Of a stretch of DNA of 64,000 nucleotides, positions 7,015 to 15,825 are shown piece after piece (the stretch's first letter is position 1; every line of letters begins with the position of its first letter). The DNA is from Asanoa hainanensis. Its GTDB lineage: Bacteria > Actinomycetota > Actinomycetes > Mycobacteriales > Micromonosporaceae. The translations under genes and the position numbers were made by a program. The notes beneath the pieces were generated by a model. The model ran no database searches. It was not told the origin of the DNA and saw nothing but the letters and a program-made list of their open reading frames with translations. The stretch is from assembly GCF_900188485.1 (NCBI RefSeq), contig NZ_FZPH01000027.1, positions 1 through 64,000 of the forward strand, in the 5' to 3' direction.

Positions 7015-7749
7015 GCGCCGCCAGGCTTCGATCGCGGCCACGGCGCGGCGGGCGAAGTCGGCGACCACCTCGGGCTTGCTGCTCGAGCGCTCGTACTCGG
7101 CGTCCCACAGGATCGTCACCGTGTCACCGACGCGGATGACGACCGCCCGGTTGGTCTGCGAGCCGCCCACCGGGTTGCCGGGCAGGTCCGTCTGCGGCTG
7201 GATCACGTCGATGGTCAACGCCTCGCCACCCACTCCGCTCAGCGCCGCGGTGCGGGTCCGGAACGCGACACCGTCGCGGGTGTAGGACTCGCACGATGCC
7301 AGGTCCGAACGCAGTCGCCCCATGAACGCGGCAGCGCCGTCCCCGGAGTAGGTGCGGATCGTCTGGTACAGGACCCCGGCCGGGATGGTCCCCGGCTCGT
7401 CCCCAGGCAGCCCGTGCACCGACAGCACCGCGGCGCTGGCCGCGGTCTCGCCGCGGCTGGCGAACTCGCCGCCACACAGCCGCGGCACCGCCTCCTCGAC
7501 CTCGACCCGCGTGCGGGTCTCGCCGTGGCTCAGGTGCTTGGGAAGTTCCAGAAATGCGCTGATCGGGATCACGGTCGGCGCTTGACCACCAGACGGCGAC
7601 GGCCCGGGCGCGGAGGAAGCCGGAACCGTTGTCGGGGCGGAGGAGGACGAGCCAGGGCCGGCCCGGTCGCAACCGGTCACCGCCAGGGCGGCGACCAGTC
7701 CGACCATGGCCAGTCCAGGACCTCGATGGTTTCGCACGCCGAAACCCAT
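7012..7749 (-). CDS. Lipoprotein, paralogue of the adjacent upstream gene
   Basis: A 245-residue protein with a type II signal peptide: basic n-region, hydrophobic core and lipobox LAVTGC (Cys about residue 27), followed by a Ser/Pro/Thr linker to residue 55. The globular part has two Cys contexts, RLCGGEF and SCESY, also present in its neighbour and likely disulfide-bonded. The C-terminus reads TILWDAEYERSSSKPEVVAD. It resembles the extracellular sensor-like lipoproteins of actinobacteria, but no firm family is claimed. It is the downstream member of a tandem pair. Confidence 0.75.
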   Translation of the reverse strand: MGFGVRNHRGPGLAMVGLVAALAVTGCDRAGPGSSSSAPTTVPASSAPGPSPSGGQAPTVIPISAFLELPKHLSHGETRTRVEVEEAVPRLCGGEFASRGETAASAAVLSVHGLPGDEPGTIPAGVLYQTIRTYSGDGAAAFMGRLRSDLASCESYTRDGVAFRTRTAALSGVGGEALTIDVIQPQTDLPGNPVGGSQTNRAVVIRVGDTVTILWDAEYERSSSKPEVVADFARRAVAAIEAWRR

Positions 7750-7767
7750 ACCCCGAGGCTTACCGCG

Positions 7768-8568
7768 CTAACGCCGCCAGGCGTGGATGGCGTCGACGGC
7801 GCGGCGGGCGAAGTCGGCGACGACCTCGGGCTTGCTGCTCGAGCGCTCGTACTCGGCGTCCCACAGCACCGTCACCGTGTCACCGATACGGATGACGACC
7901 GCGCGGTTGGTCTGCGTGCCGCCTACCGGGTTGCCGGGCAGGTCCGTTTGCGGCTGGCTGACGTCGATCGTCAACGCCTCGTCGCCTACGCCGGCCAGCG
8001 TCGCCGTGCGGATCCGGTACGGGACGCCCTCGTGGGTGAAGGACTGGCACGAGGCGAGCTCGGTCCGCAGGTGCCGCATGAACGTGGTCGAGCCGTTGCC
8101 GCGATAGGTGCGGATCGTCTGGTACAGGACCCCGTGCGGGATGCTTCCCGGCGGGTCACCGGCCAGCCCGTACACCGACATCACGGCGGCGCTGGCCGCT
8201 CGCACGCCGCCGCCGGTGAACTCACCGCCGCACAGCCGGGGCAGGGCCCGGTCGGCCTCGACCGGCACCCGGATCCTGCCGAAGCGCATCTCCTCGGGCA
8301 GCGCCAGGAAAGCGCTGACCGGGATTACGGTCGGCGCCCGGTCCGGGACCGGCGTGGCCGAGACCCGCGGCGGGGTCGGCCGAGCGGAGGTGGACGGGAC
8401 CAGTGCCGGCGCCGTCATGGCACCGCCCCCGCCGGCACCGCCGGCGTCACTGCCGGCACCCGGCGCGCAGCCGGTTGCCGTGATGACGGCGACCAGGCCG
8501 ACCGTGGCCAGTTGAAGACGTCGTTGGTTACGCACGATGAACCCCCGTGATGGTGTCCGCCCGGGCAC
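7768..8568 (-). CDS. Lipoprotein, tandem duplicate of the downstream gene
   Basis: A 266-residue predicted lipoprotein with lipobox ITATGC and a Gly/Ala/Pro-rich linker. From about residue 70 it matches the next gene nearly throughout, including VIPVSAFLALP, RLCGGEF, the second Cys (SCQSFTHEG) and the C-terminal block SSKPEVVADFARRAV. The linker and signal regions have diverged most, as expected for surface-tethered paralogues. The start is uncertain: ATG at 8568 or GTG at 8535. Only 18 bp separate the pair, so they are probably cotranscribed. Confidence 0.75.
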   Translation of the reverse strand: MPGRTPSRGFIVRNQRRLQLATVGLVAVITATGCAPGAGSDAGGAGGGGAMTAPALVPSTSARPTPPRVSATPVPDRAPTVIPVSAFLALPEEMRFGRIRVPVEADRALPRLCGGEFTGGGVRAASAAVMSVYGLAGDPPGSIPHGVLYQTIRTYRGNGSTTFMRHLRTELASCQSFTHEGVPYRIRTATLAGVGDEALTIDVSQPQTDLPGNPVGGTQTNRAVVIRIGDTVTVLWDAEYERSSSKPEVVADFARRAVDAIHAWRR

Positions 8569-8621
8569 ATCGCCCGGACTTGATACCTGCTGACGGGCGG
8601 ACCGGACCGTGGGTTGCGGGC

Positions 8622-10937
8622 TTACCGCGCGGTTGCACCATTCGCACGAACGACCAAAAGGTCGGATGCCAGGTCCACCGAACCACCGGCGTCCAGGTCA
8701 AGACGCACCGACGCATCCCGCCAGCGCACGGAGACAGTGGCGGCGCGGGTCGCCGACAGCCGGGCCGATACCAGGCATTGCCGCGCGTCCCATGACACGT
8801 CGACGACCACCCCGGGCCGCGCGACGAGACCGCGCAGCCGGCCCGCGGGCCAGTCCGGAGGCACGGCCGGCAGCAGGTCGATCACCCCCGCGTGGCTCTG
8901 CAGCGCGAACTCGGCCACGGCCGCGGTGAAGCCGAGGTTCCCGTCGATCTGGAAGGGCGGATGGGCGGAGAACCGGTTCGGGTAGAGGCCACCCTGCTCC
9001 CCCGTGGCACGCGCGCCGGCGGGGCGCAGCGCGAGGTCGATCAGGGCCGGCAGCCGTTCGGGCTGGCGGAGCCGGGCGCGCAGGGCCAGCTTCCACGCGA
9101 GCGACCAGCCGGTGGAGTCGTCGCCGCGGGCGTCGAGCGAGCGGGCCGCCGCAGCCGCCAGGCGCGGCGAGGTGTCGTCGCCGGGGAAGACCGCGTAGAG
9201 ATGCGAGACGTGCCGATGGTGCGGTTCGGGAAGAGACCGATCGACGAGCCACTCTTGTACGCGGCCGTCCGCACCGACAGGAAGCGCTGGTAACCGGTCG
9301 AGCGCCGCCGCCGCGTCCGCCACGATCGACGAGCCGCCCAGCCCGAGCGACGCGGCCAACTCCACCACCGACGACAACAGCTCACGGGTCAGGGAAAGGT
9401 CGACAGTGGACGAGACGTCGACCGCGTGCCACGCGCCGTCGACCGTGAAGTGGTTCTCCGGCGAGGTCGACGGCGCCAGCCCCAAGCTCCCGTCCGGCAA
9501 CTCGATTAGCCAGTCCAGCAGGAACTCGGCGGCCGAGGTCACGACCGGCCAGGCGACGTCGGCCGCGAACGCCCGGTCGGCGCCGAACCGCACGTGCTCG
9601 ACAAGGTGTCGGCACAGCCACACGCCGGCCAGTGGCCAGAACGCCCACGACGGATCACCCTTCCGGCGCCCGGCCGGCGACGTATATGCCCACGCATCGG
9701 TGTTGTGGTGCGCACACCAGCCGCGGGCGTCGTAGAGGTGGCGCGCGGTCCGCTCCCCACTGAAACGCATCGCCGAAACGAGGTCGAACAGCGGCGATGC
9801 GCACTCCGCGAGTTGAACCGTCTCCGCCGCCCAGTAGTTCATCTGCGTGTTGATGTTGACGGTGTAGTTGGCGCTCCATGGTGGACGCATCGACGCGTTC
9901 CACAGCCCCTGCAAGGTCGCGGGCAGGCCACCGGGCCGCGACGAGCTGATCAGCAGGTACCGTCCGAAGTGGAACAGATAGGCGACGAGCGCGGTCCGCG
10001 ACGAGCCCCCGACGAAGCTCAGCGTAGCCCGGTCATAAAGGGAACGATGCGCGCCCAGGTGGCGCGTGAACAACGGACCGGCACCGACCGCGAGCGCCGC
10101 GTCCGCGGCGGCGGAGGCCGCCGACAACGCCGTGTGCTCCGAGCCCGCCGGCGGCTGCCCGACCGCGGTGAACGTGGTCGCGGTGGTCACGACCAGCACC
10201 AACCGGCGTACCCCGGTGGCCCGCAGGACGCCGTCCCCAGGCACCGAGGTCCCGTCGTGCTCCCAGCGCGCCACCAGCGCACCCCGCACCGACGGAAACG
10301 CGTCGTCGTAGACCGGCGACGGCAGGTCCGGCTCGTGCGGCGGGGGCGCGTCGCGCGGCAGCCGCACGGTCGCCCAGCCCGCACCGCGCCCGAGCACGGA
10401 CAACGGGCTGTCCAGCCGCACCGACAGGTCGACCGTCGCGTCGCCGTCGACCGAAAGCTCCAGCACGAAGGCCTGGTCCGGCGCGGAGACGTAGGACCGC
10501 CGGGTCACCCGCGACGATCCGACGGCGTAGGACACGATCACCGAGGCATCGCGCAGCCGCAACGAGCGCCGGCAGTCCGAGAGAGGCGCGGAGTGGGTGA
10601 CGTCCAGCAGCAGGTCCCCGAACGGCAGGTAGCTCTGCGAGTAGTCGCTCTGCAGCTGCCGCACGAACGCGTCGGCCTCGCCGAACGAGCCGGCCAGCAG
10701 CGCCGCCCGGGCACCGGCGAGCGCCGCCCGGGCGTCCTCGGCGGAGATGGCCCGCTGGTCGGCCTCGCTGTCTACCCCGCCCGACCACGCGGTGCCGTCG
10801 TTGAGCGACACCCGCTCGTGCGCGGGATCGCCGAACACCATCGCGCCGAGGCGCCCGTTGCCCAGCGGAAAGGCCTCGAGCCAGTCGCCGGCCGGAGTGT
10901 CCAGGGTGTGCACGTGCGCGGGGTCGTCGGTGCTCAT
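8622..10937 (-). CDS. GH95 family glycosidase (alpha-1,2-L-fucosidase type)
   Basis: This 771-residue protein has the GH95 layout: N-terminal beta-supersandwich (AFPLGNGRLGAMVFGD, LNDGTAWSGG), then an (alpha/alpha)6 barrel with NINTQMNYW (about 359-367), a catalytic-acid region RVQEWLVD (Glu near 562) followed by HHRHVSHLYAVFPG, and a C-terminal sandwich starting after HAGVIDLLPAVPPDW. Characterised GH95 enzymes remove alpha-1,2-linked fucose by inversion; some act on L-galactose. It lacks a signal peptide, so it is cytoplasmic. It is divergent from a GH110 gene and beside a mannosidase/ABC operon, implying action on imported oligosaccharides. Confidence 0.9.
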   Translation of the reverse strand: MSTDDPAHVHTLDTPAGDWLEAFPLGNGRLGAMVFGDPAHERVSLNDGTAWSGGVDSEADQRAISAEDARAALAGARAALLAGSFGEADAFVRQLQSDYSQSYLPFGDLLLDVTHSAPLSDCRRSLRLRDASVIVSYAVGSSRVTRRSYVSAPDQAFVLELSVDGDATVDLSVRLDSPLSVLGRGAGWATVRLPRDAPPPHEPDLPSPVYDDAFPSVRGALVARWEHDGTSVPGDGVLRATGVRRLVLVVTTATTFTAVGQPPAGSEHTALSAASAAADAALAVGAGPLFTRHLGAHRSLYDRATLSFVGGSSRTALVAYLFHFGRYLLISSSRPGGLPATLQGLWNASMRPPWSANYTVNINTQMNYWAAETVQLAECASPLFDLVSAMRFSGERTARHLYDARGWCAHHNTDAWAYTSPAGRRKGDPSWAFWPLAGVWLCRHLVEHVRFGADRAFAADVAWPVVTSAAEFLLDWLIELPDGSLGLAPSTSPENHFTVDGAWHAVDVSSTVDLSLTRELLSSVVELAASLGLGGSSIVADAAAALDRLPALPVGADGRVQEWLVDRSLPEPHHRHVSHLYAVFPGDDTSPRLAAAAARSLDARGDDSTGWSLAWKLALRARLRQPERLPALIDLALRPAGARATGEQGGLYPNRFSAHPPFQIDGNLGFTAAVAEFALQSHAGVIDLLPAVPPDWPAGRLRGLVARPGVVVDVSWDARQCLVSARLSATRAATVSVRWRDASVRLDLDAGGSVDLASDLLVVRANGATAR

Positions 10938-10991
10938 TCACACGCTCTCGATAGGGTGGGTTTGTAAGGACATACTAGGCAAGGGAGAAGC
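10938..10991. promoter_or_regulatory. Shared promoter gap between GH95 and GH110 genes
   Basis: Only 54 bp separate the divergent start codons, so the two genes must share control sequence. A GGGAGAAG ribosome site precedes the GH110 ATG, and GAGAG precedes the GH95 ATG. The AT-richer centre (around 10962-10976) probably holds both -10 regions; no clear palindrome was found. Confidence 0.5.
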
Positions 10992-12515
10992 ATGCGCGTC
11001 TTCGACGTCGTCGACCACGGCGCCGACCCGACCGGACGCCGGGACTCGGCCGAGGCGTTCGCCGAAACGTTCCGGGCCGCCTGTGCCGGCGAAGGGCCGT
11101 CCGAGGTGGTGATCCCACCAGGGTCCTACCACCTCTACCCGGAACGGGCCGAGCGCCGCGACCTCTACGTCTCCAACACGGTCGGCGCCGACGAGCGCTA
11201 CCGCACGAAGACGATCGCGATGCTGGTCGAGGGCGCCCGCGACCTCACGGTCACCGGTAAAGACGCGCACCTGGTCCTGCACGGCCGCCAGACCGCTCTG
11301 GCCGTCATCGACTCGCGGAACGTGCGGTGGACCGGGTTCTCGGTCGACTACCACGCGCCGAGCCTGGTGGAGGCGCGCGTGGTCGCCGCGGGACCCAACT
11401 GGCGCCGGATCGCCGTGCCCGCCGACGTGACGTGGCGGATCGACGGCACCCACCTCCGCTGGGAGGGCGAGCGGGGCGCGGCCGGCCCGTACTGGACCGG
11501 CCAGGACGGCCTCGACTACACACAGGTCCACGACCCGCGCACCGGCCGCACGCGGCGGTGCGACAACCCGCTGTTCACCGGCATACGCGCGATCCGGGAC
11601 GACCTGACCATCGAGTACGACCACCCGATCGACGACGACACCGGCCTCGTCTACCAGATGCGCCCGACCGTCCGGGACCACCCGGGGATGTTCGTCTGGG
11701 AGAGCGAAGGGGTCGTCCTCGACGACCTGGACATTCACTACCTGCACGGCTTCGGGATCCTGGGCCAGCTCAGCCGCGACCTCACCATCAGCGACGTCCG
11801 CTTCCTGGCCGACCCGGCGACCGGCCGGCACACCGCGAGCTACGCCGACTTCGTCAACCTGTCGAACGTCGGCGGCCAGGTGCGGATCGCCGACTGCGTC
11901 TTCGCCGTCGCCCACGACGACGCGGTCAACGTGCACGGCACCTACCTCGTGGTCAAGGAGCGGACCGACGACCGCACCGTCGTGCTGGAGTACCGCCACC
12001 CGGAGACCGCCGGCTTCCCCGCGTTCCACCCGGGCGACGAGATCGAGTTCGTCGAGCGCGCCAGCCGCGCGGCCGACACGGCGATCCAGGCCCGCGTCGA
12101 GCGGGTGGACGGCCCCAACGGCCGGGACGCCAGCCACGACCCGCGCACCATGACGGTCACGGTCGACCGCCCGCTCCCGCCCGATCTCGTCGAAGAGGAA
12201 TGGGCCGCCGAGAACATCAGCTACTCCCCCGACGTCTCCATCACCGGCAACCTGATCACCGGCATTCCGACCCGCGGCGTCCTGCTCACCGCGCGCGGCC
12301 ACTGCGTCATCGAGGGCAACACCTTCGACGACACCGGGATGGCGGGGATCCTCGTCTCGGGCGACGCCAACGACTGGTTCGAGTCGGGCCCGGTCCGCGA
12401 CCTGACGATCCGCGACAACGAGTTCAGGCACCTGACCGCGCCGGCCGTCCTCGTGGAGCCCGCCGACAAGGTGCACAGCGGCATCGCGGTGGAAGACAAC
12501 CGCTTCGTCGACTGA
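10992..12515 (+). CDS. GH110 family alpha-1,3-galactosidase-like beta-helix enzyme
   Basis: A 507-residue right-handed beta-helix protein. The start FDVVDHGADPTGRRDS is the usual pectate-lyase-like first coil. Later come the GH110-type blocks RRDLYVSNT, HLVLHGRQTALAVIDSRNV and HDDAVNVHGTYLVVKE (about 308-323), and three C-terminal parallel-beta-helix repeats (ITGNLITGIPTRGVLL and following). GH110 enzymes hydrolyse terminal alpha-1,3-galactose, including that of the blood-group B trisaccharide. No signal peptide is present, unlike many secreted members, implying intracellular action on imported sugar. It is divergent from GH95, whose expected product step follows it. Family call is strong, exact linkage less so. 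Confidence 0.8.
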   Translation: MRVFDVVDHGADPTGRRDSAEAFAETFRAACAGEGPSEVVIPPGSYHLYPERAERRDLYVSNTVGADERYRTKTIAMLVEGARDLTVTGKDAHLVLHGRQTALAVIDSRNVRWTGFSVDYHAPSLVEARVVAAGPNWRRIAVPADVTWRIDGTHLRWEGERGAAGPYWTGQDGLDYTQVHDPRTGRTRRCDNPLFTGIRAIRDDLTIEYDHPIDDDTGLVYQMRPTVRDHPGMFVWESEGVVLDDLDIHYLHGFGILGQLSRDLTISDVRFLADPATGRHTASYADFVNLSNVGGQVRIADCVFAVAHDDAVNVHGTYLVVKERTDDRTVVLEYRHPETAGFPAFHPGDEIEFVERASRAADTAIQARVERVDGPNGRDASHDPRTMTVTVDRPLPPDLVEEEWAAENISYSPDVSITGNLITGIPTRGVLLTARGHCVIEGNTFDDTGMAGILVSGDANDWFESGPVRDLTIRDNEFRHLTAPAVLVEPADKVHSGIAVEDNRFVD

Positions 12516-12524
12516 GGCTGAGAC

Positions 12525-12552
12525 GGGCGGGGCGGCCGAAGCCGCCCCGCCC
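12525..12552. terminator. Bidirectional hairpin terminator
   Basis: A perfect 12-bp stem (GGGCGGGGCGGC and its complement) closes a CGAA tetraloop between the convergent GH110 and binding-protein genes. There is no T-run, as is usual for actinobacteria. Confidence 0.85.
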
Positions 12553-12560
12553 ACAGTGAA

Positions 12561-13898
12561 CTACTTGTAGAGCGCGTTGATCTGGTCGTTGACCCCGACG
12601 AAGCTGTCCGCCTGGGTCTGGCCGTTCAGGAACGCCTCCATGGCGGGCTTGAAGATCGCCATGGCGTCGGCCCAGTTCGGCACGACCGGCTCGATGCTGG
12701 TCTTCGGCTCCAGGAACGGCTGGATGTCGATCCCGTTGGTCTTGAAGGTCGCCTTCGCCTCCTCGATGGCGCTGGTGATGGCCGGCAGCACCACGCCCTC
12801 CTTGGCGACGATCGACTGGCAGTCCTTGCCACCCAGGAACACGAGCAGCTTCTTGGCCTCCGCCGGGTGCTTCGTGGTGGCGGTGACCGCGTCGCCGAGC
12901 GCGTTGGTCGTCGACTGGCGGCCGGCGGGACCGGTCGGCAGCGGCGCGATGGTGGTCTTGACGTCCTTCAGCTCGAAGTACGACTTGGCGCTCCACACGC
13001 CGTCCGTGGTCATCGCGTACTTGCCGGCGCCGTAGGACGCCTGCATGCCGATGCCGCTCGACGCGACCTTCAGCGACGGCATGAAGCCCTTGTCCGACAG
13101 GCCGCGGAACCACTTCATGGTGTCGGTGAACTTCGGGTCGTTGTAGTTGAAGACCGGCTTCGAGGTCGAGCCCGAGTAGTACGTCCAGCCGTTCGACAGC
13201 GCGTACTGCGCCCAGATCGACTCGCCCGAGCCGTCACCGGCGCCGTTGAGGCCCAGCCCGTACACCTCGACCTTGGTCTTGTCGAAGCCGGCCTCGTCGC
13301 CGCGCTTGCCGGCCTTGTCGACCGTCAGGTGCGCGATGAGCTGCTCGAAAGTCCCACCGTCGGTGGGGTTCCACGTCAGGTTGGCGAGGTCGGCCGCGGT
13401 CTTGCCGGCCTTCTCCAGCAGCCCCGCGTTGGCGTAGAGGCCGACCAGGCCGTTGTCCTTCGGCAGCCCGTAGCGCTTGCCGTCGGTGCCGACCCAGAGC
13501 TCGGGCAGCCCGGCCCGGTACGCGGACAGGTCGACCTGCTCGTCGTCGATCGGCAAGATCTGGTGCTTGTCGACGAACGTCGGGAAGTACGAGGCGTGGT
13601 TGGTGAACACGTCCGGAGCGGTGCCGCTGACCAGGCCGGTCGTGATGCTGCTCCAGTAGTCGTCCCAGCCGTACTGCTTCACCGTGACGCTGATGTTCGG
13701 GTTGGCGGCCGTGAACGCGTCCGCGCACTTCTGGTATCCCGGCTGCTGGTTGGCGTCCCAGAGCCAGTAGCTCAGGTCGACCTTGCCGCCGGAGCCGGAA
13801 CCGGAGCCGGAGCCCGAGTCCGACGAGCCACAACCGGCGAGCACGCCGGCCGCGGTCAGTGCTGCCGCCGCGACGGCGGCACTCTTACGCCACTTCAC
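12561..13898 (-). CDS. Carbohydrate ABC transporter substrate-binding lipoprotein
   Basis: A 445-residue family 1 extracellular sugar-binding protein with signal peptide and lipobox LAGC (Cys about 23), then a Ser/Gly linker. Typical blocks are LSYWLWDANQQPGYQKCADAF, SGTAPDVFTNHASYFP and a C-terminal region rich in aromatic residues. The GTG start at 13898 follows GGAAGG. It is the last gene of a mannosidase-permease-permease-binding protein operon and would deliver oligosaccharides to the two permeases. The ligand is inferred from neighbouring GH38, GH95 and GH110 genes to be a galactose-, fucose- or mannose-containing oligosaccharide. Confidence 0.9.
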   Translation of the reverse strand: MKWRKSAAVAAAALTAAGVLAGCGSSDSGSGSGSGSGGKVDLSYWLWDANQQPGYQKCADAFTAANPNISVTVKQYGWDDYWSSITTGLVSGTAPDVFTNHASYFPTFVDKHQILPIDDEQVDLSAYRAGLPELWVGTDGKRYGLPKDNGLVGLYANAGLLEKAGKTAADLANLTWNPTDGGTFEQLIAHLTVDKAGKRGDEAGFDKTKVEVYGLGLNGAGDGSGESIWAQYALSNGWTYYSGSTSKPVFNYNDPKFTDTMKWFRGLSDKGFMPSLKVASSGIGMQASYGAGKYAMTTDGVWSAKSYFELKDVKTTIAPLPTGPAGRQSTTNALGDAVTATTKHPAEAKKLLVFLGGKDCQSIVAKEGVVLPAITSAIEEAKATFKTNGIDIQPFLEPKTSIEPVVPNWADAMAIFKPAMEAFLNGQTQADSFVGVNDQINALYK

Positions 13899-13951
13899 CG
13901 TGGGTTGTTCCTTCCGTTTGTAGGGGGATGCCGGGGTCGACGGGGAACGCG

Positions 13952-14854
13952 TCACTTGACCCCGGAGAACTGGATCGAGTTGATGACTCGCTTGCCGAGC
14001 AGCGTGAAGAGGATGACGACCGGGAGGGCCGCGATGACGGTCGCCGCCATCAGCCCGGACCAGTCGGGTCCGCCGCCGTTCGGGGTCTGTGCCTTGAAGA
14101 TGCCGAGCGCCACGGTCAGCACCCGGACGTTCTCGTCCTGGCCGACGAGCAGCGGCCAGAAGTAGTCGTTCCACGCGGCGACGTACGTCAGGATCGCCAG
14201 GGTGGTGATCGGCGCGGCGCTCATCGGGACGATGACCCGGAAGAACGTCCGCAGGTGCCCGGCGCCGTCGAGTCGCGCCGCCTCCTCGATCTCGGTGCTG
14301 ATGTTGAGGAAGAACTGCCGCAGGAAGAACACCGCGAACGGCGACATCAGCAGGTTGGGCAGGACGATGCCCAGGAACGTGTTGAGCAGTCCCAGGTCCC
14401 GGATGAGGATGAAGTTCGGCAGCGTCGTGAAGATCGGCGGCACCATCAGCGCCGACAGGAAGATGGTGAAGACCACGTTGCGCCCGGGCCAGCGCAGGCG
14501 GGCGAAGGCGTACGCGGCCAGCGCGGAGAACAGCGTCTGCACCACCGTGGTCGAGATGGCGACGATGAACGAGTTGCGCAGGTAGCGCCAGAAGTCCACG
14601 GAGGCGGTCGAGCCGCCCTTCTCGAGCGCCTCGCTGACGCTCGACAGGCCGAGCACGCGGCGGTACGCGTCCAGCGTGCCCTCGGCCGGCAGCAGGCTGT
14701 TGGAGTGGCTCGGCAGCGCGCCGTTGGTGGAGAACGACGTCCGCAGCATCCAGTAGAACGGGAACAGGGTGATCAGGACGAAGACCCCGACGAGGACCCA
14801 GGCGAACGCCCGGCCCGGGTGGAATCGGCGGCGGGACACGGCGATGGTGGTCAT
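13952..14854 (-). CDS. Carbohydrate ABC transporter permease (MalG type)
   Basis: A 300-residue integral membrane protein with six predicted helices and the binding-protein-dependent permease signature EIEEAARLDGAGHLRTFFRV (EAA loop), which contacts the ATPase. It forms the inner-membrane channel with the product of the upstream gene. The ATG at 14854 is 17 bp after the stop of that gene. No ATP-binding subunit is encoded in the operon, so a shared MsiK-type ATPase elsewhere is presumed. Confidence 0.92.
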   Translation of the reverse strand: MTTIAVSRRRFHPGRAFAWVLVGVFVLITLFPFYWMLRTSFSTNGALPSHSNSLLPAEGTLDAYRRVLGLSSVSEALEKGGSTASVDFWRYLRNSFIVAISTTVVQTLFSALAAYAFARLRWPGRNVVFTIFLSALMVPPIFTTLPNFILIRDLGLLNTFLGIVLPNLLMSPFAVFFLRQFFLNISTEIEEAARLDGAGHLRTFFRVIVPMSAAPITTLAILTYVAAWNDYFWPLLVGQDENVRVLTVALGIFKAQTPNGGGPDWSGLMAATVIAALPVVILFTLLGKRVINSIQFSGVK

Positions 14855-14871
14855 GCGGTTCTCCGGCCGGC

Positions 14872-15789
14872 TCACGCGAGATCGGACTTGTTGGCGCGGG
14901 TCAGGCGCAGCTGGATCAGCGTGACCCCGAGGAGGATGGCGAACAGCACCAGCGCGATCGCCGAGGCGTAGCCGAAGTCGTACCTGTTGAAGGCCAGGTC
15001 GTAGATGTAGTAGTAGATGACCCGGGTCGCGTTGACCGGTCCGCCCTTGGTGGTGACGGCGATGGTGTCGAAGATCTGGAACGAGCCGATCAACGACACG
15101 ATCAGGACCAGCGCGAGTACGGGCCGCAGCAGCGGAAGGCTGACCCGCCAGAACGCCTTGGCCTCCGAGGCGCCGTCGATCGCCGCGGCCTCGTACACGT
15201 CCTTGGGAATGGCCTGGAGCCCGGCGAACAGCAGCAGCGCCGTGTAGCCCATGCTCTTCCACACGTTGATGAACGCGACCGTGAGGATCGCCAGCGCCGG
15301 GTCGCCGAAGAACGACTGGCGGGGCAGGCCGACGAAGTCGAGCGCGTTGTTGACGATGCCGATCTGGTAGTCGAGCAGCCACTGCCAGAGCAGGGCCACG
15401 ACGACACCGGAGACCATGTACGGCACGAGCAGGATGCCCCGGATGACCAGCGACTTGGCCAGCCGCTGCATGAGCACCGCCATCAGCAGCGCCACCGCGG
15501 TCTGCAGGCCGATGTTGACGACCACGTACTCGGCGGTCACCAGCAGGGCGTTCCAGAACACCTTGTCGTCGACGATCTGGGCGTAGTTGGCTCCGCCGAC
15601 GAACTCTCCCGACGAGAACAGGTCGTAGTCGGTGAAGCTGAGCCAGACACCGCGGATCGCCGGGAAGAGGTAGAACACCACGAACCCGATCGCGGCGGGC
15701 GCGACGAACGCGATGGCGTACCACGTCTCACGCCGCCGCTCGCGGAACATCGGCCGGCGTAGGCGCCGGGCTGTGCTGGTTAGCGTCAT
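14872..15789 (-). CDS. Carbohydrate ABC transporter permease (MalF type)
   Basis: A 305-residue permease with six hydrophobic helices, starting after a basic N-terminus (RRLRRPMFRERRRETW). The EAA loop reads DVYEAAAIDGASEAKAFWRV. It pairs with the MalG-type permease directly downstream and follows the GH38 gene by 36 bp in the same operon, linking transport of the oligosaccharide to its hydrolysis. Confidence 0.92.
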   Translation of the reverse strand: MTLTSTARRLRRPMFRERRRETWYAIAFVAPAAIGFVVFYLFPAIRGVWLSFTDYDLFSSGEFVGGANYAQIVDDKVFWNALLVTAEYVVVNIGLQTAVALLMAVLMQRLAKSLVIRGILLVPYMVSGVVVALLWQWLLDYQIGIVNNALDFVGLPRQSFFGDPALAILTVAFINVWKSMGYTALLLFAGLQAIPKDVYEAAAIDGASEAKAFWRVSLPLLRPVLALVLIVSLIGSFQIFDTIAVTTKGGPVNATRVIYYYIYDLAFNRYDFGYASAIALVLFAILLGVTLIQLRLTRANKSDLA

Positions 15790-15825
15790 TGCTGCCTCAT
15801 GCGATGGGTGGACGGGGGCCGGGGT

